A DNA stretch of 64,000 nucleotides from Oscillibacter sp. (lineage in GTDB: Bacteria > Bacillota > Clostridia > Oscillospirales > Oscillospiraceae), in assembly GCF_028693505.1 (NCBI RefSeq), contig NZ_JAQUVF010000005.1:20053-84052 (forward strand), given 5' to 3'. Both the position numbers and the translations under genes were made by a program. Below, in pieces: positions 44,128-53,517 of this stretch (position 1 is the first letter of the stretch; each line of letters starts with the position of its first letter). The notes beneath the pieces are model-generated. The model was not told the origin of the DNA and did not search any database. It saw only the letters and a program-made list of their open reading frames with translations.

Positions 44128-45072
44128 ATGCCGGAAAAGATTGTCATTGCCCTGGGCGGAAACGCCCTGCAGTCCAAGGATAGCGCCCCCACCGCCCAGG
44201 CGCGGCTGGAGGTCGTAAAACGGACCTGCGGCTATATTGCGGAGGTCAGTCAGCGCGGTTACGAGATGGCGATTGTGCACGGAAACGGCCCCCAGGTGGG
44301 CCGCATCGTGCTGGCCAGCGAGACGGCGAAGGACACCGTGCCGCCCATGCCCTTTGACGTCTGCGGCGCCATGAGTCAGGGCTATATCGGATACCATATC
44401 CAGCAGGCGCTGAAATATGCCTTGAGCAGCCGGGGGCGGAACTACCCGGTGGTGACGCTGGTGACGCAGGTGGCGGTGGACCGAAACGACCCCGCCTTCC
44501 AAACTCCCACCAAGCCCATTGGCGCTTTTTATTCGGAGGCCGAAGCGCGTCAGCTGGAAACTGAAAAGCAGTATACCATGGGGGAGGACGCGGGCCGGGG
44601 CTGGCGGCGGGTGGTGGCGTCTCCGCTGCCCCGGCGCATTGTGGAGATTAGCGCCGTGCGCCTTTTGTGGGACCGGGCCATCGTCATCACCTGCGGCGGC
44701 GGCGGCGTTCCCGTGGCGGAGAATCCGGACGGTACGCTGGAGGGGGTGGCGGCCGTCATCGACAAGGACTTTGCCGCAGAGCTGCTTGCCGAAGAGGTGG
44801 GGGCCGACGTGCTGCTGATCCTCACAGAGGTGGAAAAGGTGGCCATTCGCTTTGGAAAGCCGGATCAGGAGGACCTGGGCCACCTTTCTCTGGCGCAGGC
44901 CGCGCAGTACGTGAAGGAAGGCCAATTCGGCGTAGGCAGTATGCTGCCCAAGGTGGAAGCGGCCATGAAATTCGTCCGGGCCAATCCGGATAAGCGGGCC
45001 ATCATCACAAGCCTTGACCACTGTCTGGACGCGCTGGACGGCAAGACCGGCACCGTGGTGACCTTCGCCTGA
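44128..45072 (+). CDS. arcC: carbamate kinase
   Basis: The 314-residue amino acid kinase fold enzyme makes ATP from carbamoyl phosphate and ADP. It begins KIVIALGGNAL and contains VHGNGPQVG, VTQVAVDRNDPAF, ITCGGGGVPV and KVEAAMKFV, all carbamate kinase patterns. The ATG at 44128 follows GAGGAGGAA; the frame is open upstream. No arginine deiminase or ornithine carbamoyltransferase gene is adjacent, so the source of carbamoyl phosphate (arginine, purine or agmatine breakdown) is open. It has its own terminator. Confidence 0.94.
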   Translation: MPEKIVIALGGNALQSKDSAPTAQARLEVVKRTCGYIAEVSQRGYEMAIVHGNGPQVGRIVLASETAKDTVPPMPFDVCGAMSQGYIGYHIQQALKYALSSRGRNYPVVTLVTQVAVDRNDPAFQTPTKPIGAFYSEAEARQLETEKQYTMGEDAGRGWRRVVASPLPRRIVEISAVRLLWDRAIVITCGGGGVPVAENPDGTLEGVAAVIDKDFAAELLAEEVGADVLLILTEVEKVAIRFGKPDQEDLGHLSLAQAAQYVKEGQFGVGSMLPKVEAAMKFVRANPDKRAIITSLDHCLDALDGKTGTVVTFA

Positions 45073-45111
45073 GGAAAAAGCCCAACTTCACCGGCGGAAA
45101 ACCGAAAAGGA

Positions 45112-45147
45112 GCCACGGCGCGGATTCCTCCGCGCCGTGGCTTTTTT
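45112..45147 (+). terminator. terminator after arcC
   Basis: 13-bp perfect stem (45112-45124 with 45129-45141) followed by TTTTTT. Confidence 0.9.
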
Positions 45148-45230
45148 GTGCCGGATGCCGCTTACCGGGCGGTCAGTGGTTCCTTGTCCCTTTGACGAGC
45201 GGAATACTGCACCCCCCGGCGGCAAAGGCC

Positions 45231-46385
45231 TTATGCTTTACGGACGGCGCGGATTGCCGCAAGCGCGGCGTCCACCTCCGCCGCCGTGGTGGAAAAGCCC
45301 AGAGAGAACCGGACGGTGCCCTGGGGAAAGGTGCCCAGGGTCTTGTGGGCGGAGGGGGCGCAGTGAAGGCCGCAGCGGGTGAGAATGCCGTAGCGGGTTT
45401 CCAACTCGTCCGCCACCTCGGCGTTGTCCCGTCCGGGAAAGTCCAGCGAAAAAACGCCGGTGCGGCCCGCAGGGCCTGAAATCCCGGCAAGACGGATGCC
45501 GGAAAGGCCCCTGAGCCCCTGTAAAAACTGCGCGGTCAGCGCGTTTTCGTGGGCCATAATTGTTTCCAGTCCCACCGTCTCCAGATACTGGAGCGAAAAC
45601 TCGAGGCCGTAAATCCCCGGCAGGTTGGGCGTGCCCGGCTCAAAGCGGTCGGGCAGGCAAAGCGGCGGCAGCTCGCTGTCGGAAACGCTGCCGGTGCCGC
45701 CGGTGACAAGGGGATCAAGCTCCCGGGCGAATGCCGGCGTCAGCAGCACCGCGCCGATACCGGCGGGGCCGAGAAGGCCCTTGTGCCCGGGGACTGCCAG
45801 CGCGGAGAGGTGGAAGGCGGAAAAGTCCACCGAGAGGTGTCCCGCGGTCTGGGCCGCGTCCAGTGCAAACGCCACGCCCCGCGCCGCGCAGAGTTCCCCG
45901 ACAGCCGCCGCGTCCTGCACCGTGCCGCAGACGTTGGAGCCGTGACTCAGCATCACCAAGCGGGTATTTGGTCGCAGCAGAGGGAGGATGTCCGCAGGGT
46001 TCAGCCGCCCGTCGAGATCGCAGGGGATGCGGTCAAAGCTCACGCCCAGCTGCGAGAGCTGCTGGAGCGGACGCATGACGGCGTTGTGCTCCATGCCGCT
46101 GACAAGGCAGTGATCCCCCGGCTTCAAAAAGCCCTTGAGAATCAGATTCAGTCCATAGGTGGCGCCGGGGGTCAAAATCACGTGACTGGGGTCCTCCGGA
46201 AAGTGAAAAAAGGCTGCCAGATGCTTTCGCAGGGAGTAGGTCACCCACTCCGCGTCCCGCGCCCGCTGATAGGTGGAGCGGTTGATGGTAGCGCCCACCG
46301 TGTCGAGATACGTCTTGATCCGCTGGCTCATCCCCTCCGGCTTTGGGAAGGAGGTGGCGGCGTGGTCGAGATAAACAGATGTCAT
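45231..46385 (-). CDS. NifS-like cysteine desulfurase / selenocysteine lyase
   Basis: The 384-residue PLP enzyme belongs to the class V aminotransferase group found in selenium-dependent Mo hydroxylase clusters (Enterococcus EF2568 type). MTSVYLDHAATSFPKP is the N-terminus, PLP contacts lie in SHGSNVCGTVQD and DAAQTAGH, the Schiff-base lysine is in PGHKGLLGP, and the mobile catalytic cysteine is in TRCGLHCAPSAHKTLGT. It would deliver S or Se for cofactor sulfuration/selenation. It is the last gene of the ten-gene leftward operon, overlapping modC as ATGA. The ATG at 46385 follows AGGAAG. Confidence 0.9.
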   Translation of the reverse strand: MTSVYLDHAATSFPKPEGMSQRIKTYLDTVGATINRSTYQRARDAEWVTYSLRKHLAAFFHFPEDPSHVILTPGATYGLNLILKGFLKPGDHCLVSGMEHNAVMRPLQQLSQLGVSFDRIPCDLDGRLNPADILPLLRPNTRLVMLSHGSNVCGTVQDAAAVGELCAARGVAFALDAAQTAGHLSVDFSAFHLSALAVPGHKGLLGPAGIGAVLLTPAFARELDPLVTGGTGSVSDSELPPLCLPDRFEPGTPNLPGIYGLEFSLQYLETVGLETIMAHENALTAQFLQGLRGLSGIRLAGISGPAGRTGVFSLDFPGRDNAEVADELETRYGILTRCGLHCAPSAHKTLGTFPQGTVRFSLGFSTTAAEVDAALAAIRAVRKA

Positions 46386-47461
46386 GGGGAGGGCTTCCTT
46401 TCTGTTCGCGGCGGTTCCGCATAGAGCGGCAGGACGGCGGCGGGAGCCACCCCCAGCGCCCGGGGACAATCGGCGCTCTTTTGCGATTTGGGGAGCCGCC
46501 ACCAGAGGTCGGGGGCGGCGGGGCTTTGCCCCGCGCAGCGAAAGCGCACCACCCACTCAAAAGGCTCCTCCAGCTGGTCGGTCACTTGGATGGGAAAGCG
46601 GTTTTCCGCCGTTTCCAAACTGAAATCGTGGGCACGGATGCCCACCGCGCACAGGGTTTCCCCCACCGGAATGGCGGTTTTCAGCCGAATGCCGCCCCAC
46701 GCAGGGACCTCCACCTCGTGATCTCCCGTCCTGCGGGCGTCCACGATGTTTTTGCAGCCGGTGAGCCGGGCGGCCTCCCGGTGCTCCGGGTCGGCAAAGA
46801 GCGCGTGGGTCTCCTTTTGGACCAGCAGACGGCCCCCGTCGATCACTGCGGTTTCCCCACACAGGCGGTACGCCTCGTCCCGGCTGTGGGTGACCAGCAG
46901 GGCCTGCCCGTCAAAGCCCGCCAGCAGCGCCTTCAGCTCCGGTTGCAGCAGGTCCCGCAGATGACTGTCCAGCGCGGAAAACGGTTCGTCCAGCAGCAAA
47001 AGCGCCGGGCGGTTCAAGAGAATCCGGGCCAGGGCGACACGCTGCTGCTGCCCGCCGGAGAGCTGATGGGGCCTGCGGTTCTCCAGCCCCTCCAGATGCA
47101 GCAGCGCCGCCACGGCGCGCAGTTCCCGCTCCCGCGCCGCCCGGTCCCGCTCCCGGCGCAAAGAGCAGAGCAGGTTTTGCCGGACGGTCATGTGGGGAAA
47201 GAGGGCGTAGCTTTGGAAGAGATACCCCACGCCTCGGCTCTGCGGAGGGAGATCGATTCCCCGCTGGGAATCGAACAGCGTGGCTCCGTTTAAGACAATG
47301 CGGCCCCGATCCGGCCGCTGGATGCCCGCGATGCACTGGAGCGTCATGCTTTTGCCGCTGCCGGAGGCCCCGAGTAAGCCCATCACGCCGCCGCCCGTGG
47401 AAAAGGCCGCGTCCAGTGAAAAGGTCCCCGCCCGCTTGTGGATGTCCACCGTGAGGCTCAT
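46382..47461 (-). CDS. modC: molybdate ABC transporter ATPase ModC
   Basis: The 359-residue ATPase has Walker A GASGSGKSM, signature LSGGQQQRVALARIL, Walker B LLLLDEPFSAL and, like ModC proteins, a C-terminal beta domain (about 240-359). It energises molybdate uptake with ModB. Its ATG overlaps the modB stop and its stop overlaps the desulfurase start, both as ATGA. The C-terminal domain is less clearly a standard TOBE domain, which may affect molybdate sensing. Confidence 0.92.
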   Translation of the reverse strand: MSLTVDIHKRAGTFSLDAAFSTGGGVMGLLGASGSGKSMTLQCIAGIQRPDRGRIVLNGATLFDSQRGIDLPPQSRGVGYLFQSYALFPHMTVRQNLLCSLRRERDRAARERELRAVAALLHLEGLENRRPHQLSGGQQQRVALARILLNRPALLLLDEPFSALDSHLRDLLQPELKALLAGFDGQALLVTHSRDEAYRLCGETAVIDGGRLLVQKETHALFADPEHREAARLTGCKNIVDARRTGDHEVEVPAWGGIRLKTAIPVGETLCAVGIRAHDFSLETAENRFPIQVTDQLEEPFEWVVRFRCAGQSPAAPDLWWRLPKSQKSADCPRALGVAPAAVLPLYAEPPRTERKPSP

Positions 47462-48126
47462 GCCGCCGCCCCCTTTTTCTCCCGCCGTTCCAGCAGGTTC
47501 ACCGCCAGCAGCACCGCCGCGCTGATGGCAAGATTCACCAAAACCCACCGGAAGGCCCCAGCGCCATCGTTGGTGCGCCAGAGCTGATAGACCGTGGTGG
47601 AAATGGTGGCGGTTTTTCCCGGCGTATAGCCGATGAGCATACTGGTGGCGCCGTACTCCCCCAGCGCCCGTGCAAACGCCAGCACCGCGCCCGCCAGAAT
47701 GCCCTGCCGGCACACCGGCATCCGGATGCGCCAGAAAATATACAGATTGCTCAGCCCCAGCGTTTGCCCTGCGTGGGCAAGGGTTTCGTCAAAGCTTTCA
47801 AACGCGCCCCGGGCGGTGCGGTACATCAATGGAAAGGCCACCACGGCGGCGGTGAGGACCCCGCCGTACCATGTCATGACGAATTTGATACCCAACTGGG
47901 CCAAAAGAAGGCCCAGCGGGCGCTGATTTCCAAAAAGCAGCAGCAGAAAATAGCCGCACACCGTGGGCGGCAGCACCAGCGGCAGCGTGAGCGCCACGTC
48001 CAGAACTCCCTTCAAAAGGCGGGGCAGGCGGGCCACATAGTAAGCTGCGGCAATGCCCGCGAAAAAGACCAACACGCTGGCAATGGCCGCGATGCGCAGC
48101 GAGTTCCACAGCGGATACCAGTCCAT
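47458..48126 (-). CDS. modB: molybdate ABC transporter permease ModB
   Basis: The 222-residue membrane protein has the ModB patterns MDWYPLWNSLRIA, LTLPLVLPPTVCGYFLLLLFG and the EAA loop QTLGLSNLYIFWRIRMPVCRQGILAGAVLAFARALGEYGAT. It forms the molybdate channel. The ATG at 48126 is four bases after the modA stop; the open frame extends far upstream but the start agrees with the family. Confidence 0.95.
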   Translation of the reverse strand: MDWYPLWNSLRIAAIASVLVFFAGIAAAYYVARLPRLLKGVLDVALTLPLVLPPTVCGYFLLLLFGNQRPLGLLLAQLGIKFVMTWYGGVLTAAVVAFPLMYRTARGAFESFDETLAHAGQTLGLSNLYIFWRIRMPVCRQGILAGAVLAFARALGEYGATSMLIGYTPGKTATISTTVYQLWRTNDGAGAFRWVLVNLAISAAVLLAVNLLERREKKGAAA

Positions 48127-48130
48127 GGCG

Positions 48131-48982
48131 TCAGGGAGCGGAGAAGCCGACGGCTTCAAAGATAGCCATGGCGTCCGCGCCGGTGAGATAGGTGAGAAAC
48201 GCCCGGGCGGCCTCGGCGTGGGTACTGGTCTTGAGCACGGCGGCGGGATAGATGACCCGGCCGCACATCTCTGCCGTGGCGGAGTCCACCGCCGTAAGGC
48301 CCGCGCTGAAGGCGTCCGTGCAGTAGACCACGCCGCAGTCCACGCTGCCCTCAAAAATTTGGGTGGTGACCTCCTTCACATTGGAGCCGTAGGTGAGGAC
48401 GCCGGATAGCGCCGTCTCGTCCAGATCATAGTAGTTCAAAATCTTCTGGGTGTACTGCCCCACGGGCACGTCGCTGTTGCCAACGGCCATGAGGATCGTC
48501 CCGCCCAAAAGGCCCTTTGCCATGTCGTCAAAGCTCCGAATGTTCTTGGGATTCTTCTCCGGCACCGCCAAAACCACCCGGTTTTCCAAAAGATCCACGC
48601 GGCTGGCGCTGTCCACAAAATCCAGCTGCTCGGTATTCACGTCGGGGGAAGCACTTGCATCCAGCTGGTCCATCTGCTTTTGCCCGGCGGAGAGGAAGAG
48701 GTCGCACGCCGCCCCCTCCTGAATCTGGGTTTTCAGGGTGCCGGAGGAGTCAAAGTTAAAGGTGAGGGTCACGTTGGGGGCAACGGCGGCGTAGCGCTGG
48801 GCGATCTGTTGCAAGCTCTCCGTTAGGGAGGCCGCCGCGAATACCACCACTTCCACGGGCGGGGCGCTCTCTTCACGCTCAGGCGCGGTGGGCGGTTCTT
48901 CGGAGGCGGTTTTGCCGCCGCAGGCGGCAAGAGACAGGGTAAGGCCCAGTGCAAGGACAAGGGCACAAAACGTTTTCATCAT
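48131..48982 (-). CDS. modA: molybdate-binding lipoprotein ModA
   Basis: The 283-residue protein has a lipoprotein signal (lipobox LAAC) and the ModA fold. Oxyanion-contacting segments are FAAASLTESLQQIA, FNFDSSGTLKTQI and VGNSDVPVGQYTQKIL, with VDCGVVYCTDAFSAG in the C-lobe. It binds molybdate or tungstate outside the membrane. The ATG at 48982 overlaps the stop of the MOSC-MogA gene (ATGA). It feeds ModBC and thereby the molybdopterin enzymes maturing in the same cluster. Confidence 0.95.
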   Translation of the reverse strand: MMKTFCALVLALGLTLSLAACGGKTASEEPPTAPEREESAPPVEVVVFAAASLTESLQQIAQRYAAVAPNVTLTFNFDSSGTLKTQIQEGAACDLFLSAGQKQMDQLDASASPDVNTEQLDFVDSASRVDLLENRVVLAVPEKNPKNIRSFDDMAKGLLGGTILMAVGNSDVPVGQYTQKILNYYDLDETALSGVLTYGSNVKEVTTQIFEGSVDCGVVYCTDAFSAGLTAVDSATAEMCGRVIYPAAVLKTSTHAEAARAFLTYLTGADAMAIFEAVGFSAP

Positions 48983-49965
48983 GGCAATTCCTCTTTTTCG
49001 GCAGTTTCGGCGGACGATGCTTCTTGCCCGTGGGAAACGGTTCCGCCGCAGTCGCCCGCATCGCCCCGCAGGACCTCCAGTGCGTGGGGCAGGACCGGGA
49101 GGAAGCAGTCGAGGCTTTCCTCCACCGCCCGGACGCTCCCCGGCAGGTTGACGATGAGGGTCCGGCCCCGGAGGACCGATACGCCCCGGGAGAGCATGGC
49201 GCGGGGGGTGATGGTCATGGAGTGAGCGCGAATGGCCTCGGCAATGCCGGGGGCCAGACGCTCCGCCGCGGCGAGGGTTGCTTCCGGGGTCAGGTCTCTG
49301 GGGCTGAAGCCCGTCCCCCCGGTGGTGAGGATCAAATCCGGCTGGCGCTGGTCGCAAAGGCGGATAAGTTGGGTGCGCAGGGGGTCGATCCCGTCTGGCA
49401 ACAGCAGATGCTCGATGATGCGGTAGCCCGCCTGCTCCAAGCGGGCCGCAAGGGCCTTGCCGCTCTCGTCCGCCCGCTCCCCGGAAAAGCCCTTGTCGGA
49501 GAGGGTGATGACCGCCGCGTCAAAGCCCTTCCGGCGGGACTCAATGGACAGCTCGTCGCCAACGGCGATGTCGCCGCCCTCCAAAACCCGGGCAAACACG
49601 CCCTGGCGGGGCATGATGCACTCCCCCATCCGCTGGTAGATGGCGCAGTGGCTGTGGCAGTCCTTGCCGAGCTGCGTCAGCTCCAAAACAACCGTCCCGC
49701 AGCGCAGGCGGGTCCCCACGGGAAGCGCACGGAAGTCCACGCCCTCCACCACCAGATTTTCCCCGAAAGCGCCGAAGTGTACCTTTGCGCCCTTTTCATT
49801 AAACGCGGCAATTTTGTCCGCACTGAGAAGGCTCACCTGCCGGTGCCAGTCGCCACCGTGGGCGTCCCCCACCAGTCCCCATTCCGGGGTGAATCGGCCA
49901 AAGCCCACGTTTTCCTTTTCCGTCCCCCGGGCGGGACTGGTGCAAACGGCAACCACTTTTCCCAT
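48979..49965 (-). CDS. MOSC domain - MogA fusion protein
   Basis: The 328-residue protein joins two domains. Residues 1-145 are a MOSC domain (SLLSADKIAAFNEKG; FGENLVVEGVDF; LELTQLGKDCHSHCAIY with a conserved cysteine), related to the molybdenum cofactor sulfurase C-terminus. Residues 148-305 are a MogA/MoaB molybdopterin adenylyltransferase (AAVITLSDKGFSGERADESG; LILTTGGTGFSPRDLTPEAT). MogA adenylates molybdopterin before Mo insertion; the MOSC part may carry sulfur or bind the cofactor. The fusion occurs in clostridia but the role of MOSC here is inferred. Confidence 0.9.
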   Translation of the reverse strand: MGKVVAVCTSPARGTEKENVGFGRFTPEWGLVGDAHGGDWHRQVSLLSADKIAAFNEKGAKVHFGAFGENLVVEGVDFRALPVGTRLRCGTVVLELTQLGKDCHSHCAIYQRMGECIMPRQGVFARVLEGGDIAVGDELSIESRRKGFDAAVITLSDKGFSGERADESGKALAARLEQAGYRIIEHLLLPDGIDPLRTQLIRLCDQRQPDLILTTGGTGFSPRDLTPEATLAAAERLAPGIAEAIRAHSMTITPRAMLSRGVSVLRGRTLIVNLPGSVRAVEESLDCFLPVLPHALEVLRGDAGDCGGTVSHGQEASSAETAEKEELP

Positions 49966-49968
49966 GGC

Positions 49969-50940
49969 TCACCCTCCAATCTCGTTCATGCCGCGCCGTT
50001 CGGTGGCGGCGGCTTCCTCACCGAAGCAGTGGTGCGGCGGCTTTTGGGCAATGCAGGCGGCCATGGCCTCCCGCAGTGCCCCGTCCGTTGCCCCGCTGCG
50101 CAGTATCTGGCGCAAATCCGTGCCGTCCTCGTAGCAAAGGCATGGCTTCAGCTCTCCCGTGCTGGTGAGACGAATGCGGTTGCACGCGCTGCAAAAGCCG
50201 TGGCTCACCGCGTCAATCACGCCGATGCGGGCGCGGAGGGCGGCGCTTCGATAGTAGTGCGCCGGGCCGTTGCCCCGCCGCTCCCGGGTGGGGGCAAGGT
50301 CCCCCCAGTGCGCCCGCAGGCGGCAAAGGGCCTCGATTACCGTCACCTGCGCCGTCGCGCCCGCCGGACCGATGGGCATGCGCTCGATAAAACGCACGTC
50401 GGCGGGGAGCGTGTTGGCCGCTTCCACCAGCGAGACGACGCCGCTTAGCGTTTCCGGGAGCAGCACGGCGTTGAGCTTTACGGGAATGCCCGCCTCCGCG
50501 CAGGCTTGCGCCGCCGCGAAAACCCGCCGGCTGTCCCCCGACTTAGCTCCCGTGATTTGGGCGTAACAAGCGTCCTCCAGCGTGTCGAGACTGACGTTCA
50601 CGCCGTCCACGCCCGCATCGCGCAAGGCGTCCACCTGCTCGCCGAGGAGGAGGCCGTTGGTGGTAAGCGTCACCTGCTCCACGCCGGGGAGCCGTTTCAG
50701 CTGCCCCATGAACTCCACGCAGTCCCGCCGCGCCAGCGGCTCGCCGCCGGTCACCTTGAACTTGGTGACGCCCAGCGATGCGGCGATGCGGCAAAGGCGC
50801 AAAAGCTCCTCATAGCGCAAAATGTCCGCGTGGGACACCAGTGTGGCGCCGTGGGGCATACAGTACCGGCAGCGGAGGTTGCAGCGGTCGGTGACGGAAA
50901 CGCGGAGATAGTCGATTTCCCGTCCCAAGGCGTCTCTCAT
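49969..50940 (-). CDS. moaA: GTP 3',8-cyclase MoaA
   Basis: The 323-residue radical SAM enzyme starts molybdopterin synthesis. The SAM cluster motif is CNLRCRYC (C20, C24, C27), a second 4Fe-4S cluster uses [19 protein letters not shown] near the C-terminus, and the protein ends in the essential Gly-Gly. It works with MoaC, whose gene it overlaps as ATGA. MoaD/MoaE (molybdopterin synthase) are not in the window. Confidence 0.96.
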   Translation of the reverse strand: MRDALGREIDYLRVSVTDRCNLRCRYCMPHGATLVSHADILRYEELLRLCRIAASLGVTKFKVTGGEPLARRDCVEFMGQLKRLPGVEQVTLTTNGLLLGEQVDALRDAGVDGVNVSLDTLEDACYAQITGAKSGDSRRVFAAAQACAEAGIPVKLNAVLLPETLSGVVSLVEAANTLPADVRFIERMPIGPAGATAQVTVIEALCRLRAHWGDLAPTRERRGNGPAHYYRSAALRARIGVIDAVSHGFCSACNRIRLTSTGELKPCLCYEDGTDLRQILRSGATDGALREAMAACIAQKPPHHCFGEEAAATERRGMNEIGG

Positions 50941-51419
50941 GTGGTCTCCTCAAAGAAAAAGCGGCCGCTTTTGCCGCCCTCTTTTTCCACCAGATGGATT
51001 TCCCCCAGCACCATGCGCTTGTCCATGGCCTTGCACATGTCGTAAACCGTGAGCAACGCCACGGTGACGCCGGTCAGGGCCTCCATCTCCACTCCCGTCT
51101 TTCCGTCGCACTGGGTGGTGCAGACGGCCTCCACCTCCCGCGTGTCCGGATGGAGCACAAAGGAGAGCGCGGCGGCGGTAAGGCTCAGGCTGTGGCACAG
51201 GGGAATCAGGCGGGGGGTCTCCTTCGCGGCGAGAATCCCCGCCACCTGCGCCACCGCCAGCACGTCCCCCTTTTTTGCCGTGCCGTCCCGCACGGCGGCA
51301 AACGCCGCCTCGCTCATGCGGATGCGTCCACTCGCCACGGCGCGGCGGTGTGTCACGGCTTTTTCCGTCACGTCCACCATGACGGCGTTCCCGTTATCGT
51401 CGATATGGGTAAGGCCCAT
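50937..51419 (-). CDS. moaC: cyclic pyranopterin monophosphate synthase MoaC
   Basis: The 160-residue protein shows MoaC patterns: [65 protein letters not shown]. The last part holds the catalytic Lys and Asp. It converts the MoaA product to cPMP. ATG at 51419 was chosen, with GGAAAGGGGG upstream; a TTG seven codons earlier is possible. It lies four bases after the MoeA-like gene. Confidence 0.96.
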   Translation of the reverse strand: MGLTHIDDNGNAVMVDVTEKAVTHRRAVASGRIRMSEAAFAAVRDGTAKKGDVLAVAQVAGILAAKETPRLIPLCHSLSLTAAALSFVLHPDTREVEAVCTTQCDGKTGVEMEALTGVTVALLTVYDMCKAMDKRMVLGEIHLVEKEGGKSGRFFFEETT

Positions 51420-51423
51420 CGCT

Positions 51424-52449
51424 TTAGCCCCCCTTTCCAAATCCGCAGTTGGGGAAATGACAGTCCGGACAGTTCAGGCAAAGCCCGCCCTGCCCCAGCG
51501 TTGCCAGCCAAGCCGCCGTTACCGGCACGCCCGATAAAAGCCGGGGGAGGACCAGATCAAAAATCGTCCGCCTGGCGTACATCACGCAGCCGGGAAGCCC
51601 GCACACGGGCCGACCGTCCTCGGTGTAGGCCATAAGAAACATGGCCCCCGGCAGTACCGGCGCTCCGTAGGAGACGATCCGCGCCCCCGTGTTGCGGATG
51701 GCCAGCGGCGTGCGGTCGTCGGGGTCCACGCTCATGCCGCCGGTGCACAGCACGATTTCCACGCCCTGCGCCAGCATCTCATTGACGGCGGCGGTGATGG
51801 CGGCGGGGTCGTCGTCCAAAACCTGATGAAATGCGATCTCGCAGCCATATTCCGAGAGCTTCTCCCGAATGACCGGGGTAAAGGTATCCTGAATCCGCCC
51901 GTGAAAGACCTCGCTTCCCGTCGTGACAAGGCCGTAGCGCTTCGCCTTCATGGGCAGGAGCTGCAAAAGGGGCGTTTGCCCCGCCACATCCCGCGCCCGC
52001 TGCATCTTTTCCTTTTCGATGACCAGCGGAATGACGCGGGTGCCGCAAAGCCGGTCTCCCGCCTTGACGGGAAACCCCGCAAAGCGGGTGGCGATCATCA
52101 TTTCCCCCAGCGCATTCACCGCCCGCAGCCGCTGGGTGTCCACCAGAAAAAGACCGTCGCAATCCGCGATCAGTTCGATTTTCCCCTCCTTGGGGGTGGT
52201 GGCGTGCATGTGGGGGCCTTGGCAAATACCGCGCAGGATCTCCGCCGCCTCGTCCTCGTGGAGCATCCGCTCGTCATGCTCCCAGATGTACAGGTGCTCC
52301 TTGCCCACGCTGAGGAGCACGGGAATGTCCTCCCGGGCGATAATATGCCCCTTTCGGAACACGGGGCCCTTGGAGACGCCCCGGATAATCTGCGTGACGT
52401 CGTGGCACAAAACCTGTCCCACGGCATCCTCCGTCCGCACCAGCTTCAT
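51424..52449 (-). CDS. MoeA-like molybdopterin-binding protein with Cys-rich tail
   Basis: The 341-residue protein has an N-terminal region ([30 protein letters not shown]) and a MoCF-binding domain ([62 protein letters not shown]) of the type found in selenium-dependent hydroxylase clusters rather than standard MoeA. It ends in [18 protein letters not shown], where four cysteines in C-x2-C-x2-C-x4-C could hold metal or a persulfide/selenide. It may insert Mo into molybdopterin. The start at 52449 follows GGGAGGAG. Confidence 0.87.
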   Translation of the reverse strand: MKLVRTEDAVGQVLCHDVTQIIRGVSKGPVFRKGHIIAREDIPVLLSVGKEHLYIWEHDERMLHEDEAAEILRGICQGPHMHATTPKEGKIELIADCDGLFLVDTQRLRAVNALGEMMIATRFAGFPVKAGDRLCGTRVIPLVIEKEKMQRARDVAGQTPLLQLLPMKAKRYGLVTTGSEVFHGRIQDTFTPVIREKLSEYGCEIAFHQVLDDDPAAITAAVNEMLAQGVEIVLCTGGMSVDPDDRTPLAIRNTGARIVSYGAPVLPGAMFLMAYTEDGRPVCGLPGCVMYARRTIFDLVLPRLLSGVPVTAAWLATLGQGGLCLNCPDCHFPNCGFGKGG

Positions 52450-52488
52450 GGCTGCTCCTCCCAATGTTGAAATTCCGGAAACCCGCCC

Positions 52489-53517
52489 TCAAATTGGGCG
52501 CTTGTGCCGGTTTTGCCTTCCCGCCCGAAGCGCTACCAGCTGGGCGGCAATGCTCAGCGCGATTTCGGCGGGCGTCTCGCCCCCCAGCGCAAGCCCGATG
52601 GGGGTCACGATGCGGGCAAGGTCGGCGTCCGAAAACCCGGCTTCCAGCAGCTTTTCAAAGACAAACGCCTTCTTTTTCCGGCTGCCCATCACGCCGATGT
52701 ATCCCACGGGGGTGGCGAGGAGCTGCTTTTGGACCTCCAGATCGAAAAGGTGGCCGTGGGTCATGACGGCGGCATAGTCCGCCCCGGTGGGGGACACCGC
52801 GTCCAGCAGCTTTGCAAAGTCCGTGCAGATCACCCGCCGGGCGCCGGGGAAATCCGCCGGGACGGAAAATTCCGGGCGGTCATCCACCACGGTGAAGGGA
52901 AAGTCCAGCCGCGCCAGCAGCGGCGCCAGCTCCCGGGCCACATGGCCCCCGCCGAAGAGGTATACCTCCCCCCGCCGCGCCAGACGCTGGGCAAAAAGGG
53001 AGTCGCCGTCCGCTTCCAAAAGGACCGATTCCCCGGCGGCGGACGTCAGCGCCGGAAAGCGCTCCGCCGCCTTGGCGGCGGGCAATAGCGAAAGTTCACC
53101 GGCCTGGGGTCCCGTCAGCGGGGAAAGGAGCCAGCCGTCCCCGCCCGCGTCCAGCAGCGCAAGGGCGGCGTCCGCCAGCGCGCAAAGCCCTTCGTCGCCG
53201 CCGGGGAGATACGTCACCGCCAGCGTCACATCGCCGCCGCAGACCATGCCGATGCTCTCCACTTGGTCCGCGCCGAGGCAAAACTCCCGCAGAACGCCGC
53301 GCTTTTGGCGCAGGGCGTCCCGGGACAGAAGCTCCGCCTCCCGCTCGATGCGGCCCCCGCCCACGGTGCCCCAAAGGCGTCCCTGCGCGCCCACCAGCAT
53401 CCGCGCCCCCGCGCCCCGGGGGGCGGAGCCGGAGCGGGCCACGATGGTGGCAAGGGCCGTATCCTCCCCTTGGGAGAGCTGAGCGCGGAGGACCTTAAAA
53501 AATTCCCGCACCGTCAT
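52489..53517 (-). CDS. xdhC: XdhC family molybdenum hydroxylase maturation factor
   Basis: The 342-residue protein has the XdhC/CoxI N-terminal motif (ATIVARSGSAPRGAGARMLV; GTVGGGRIEREA) and a C-terminal Rossmann-like XdhC domain with LFGGGHVARELAPLL, VMTHGHLFDLEVQKQLL and YIGVMGSRKKKAFVFEKL. XdhC binds molybdopterin, protects the sulfurated form and inserts it into xanthine dehydrogenase-type enzymes. It is coupled to the regulator gene before it by ATGA at 53514-53517. Confidence 0.92.
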   Translation of the reverse strand: MTVREFFKVLRAQLSQGEDTALATIVARSGSAPRGAGARMLVGAQGRLWGTVGGGRIEREAELLSRDALRQKRGVLREFCLGADQVESIGMVCGGDVTLAVTYLPGGDEGLCALADAALALLDAGGDGWLLSPLTGPQAGELSLLPAAKAAERFPALTSAAGESVLLEADGDSLFAQRLARRGEVYLFGGGHVARELAPLLARLDFPFTVVDDRPEFSVPADFPGARRVICTDFAKLLDAVSPTGADYAAVMTHGHLFDLEVQKQLLATPVGYIGVMGSRKKKAFVFEKLLEAGFSDADLARIVTPIGLALGGETPAEIALSIAAQLVALRAGRQNRHKRPI

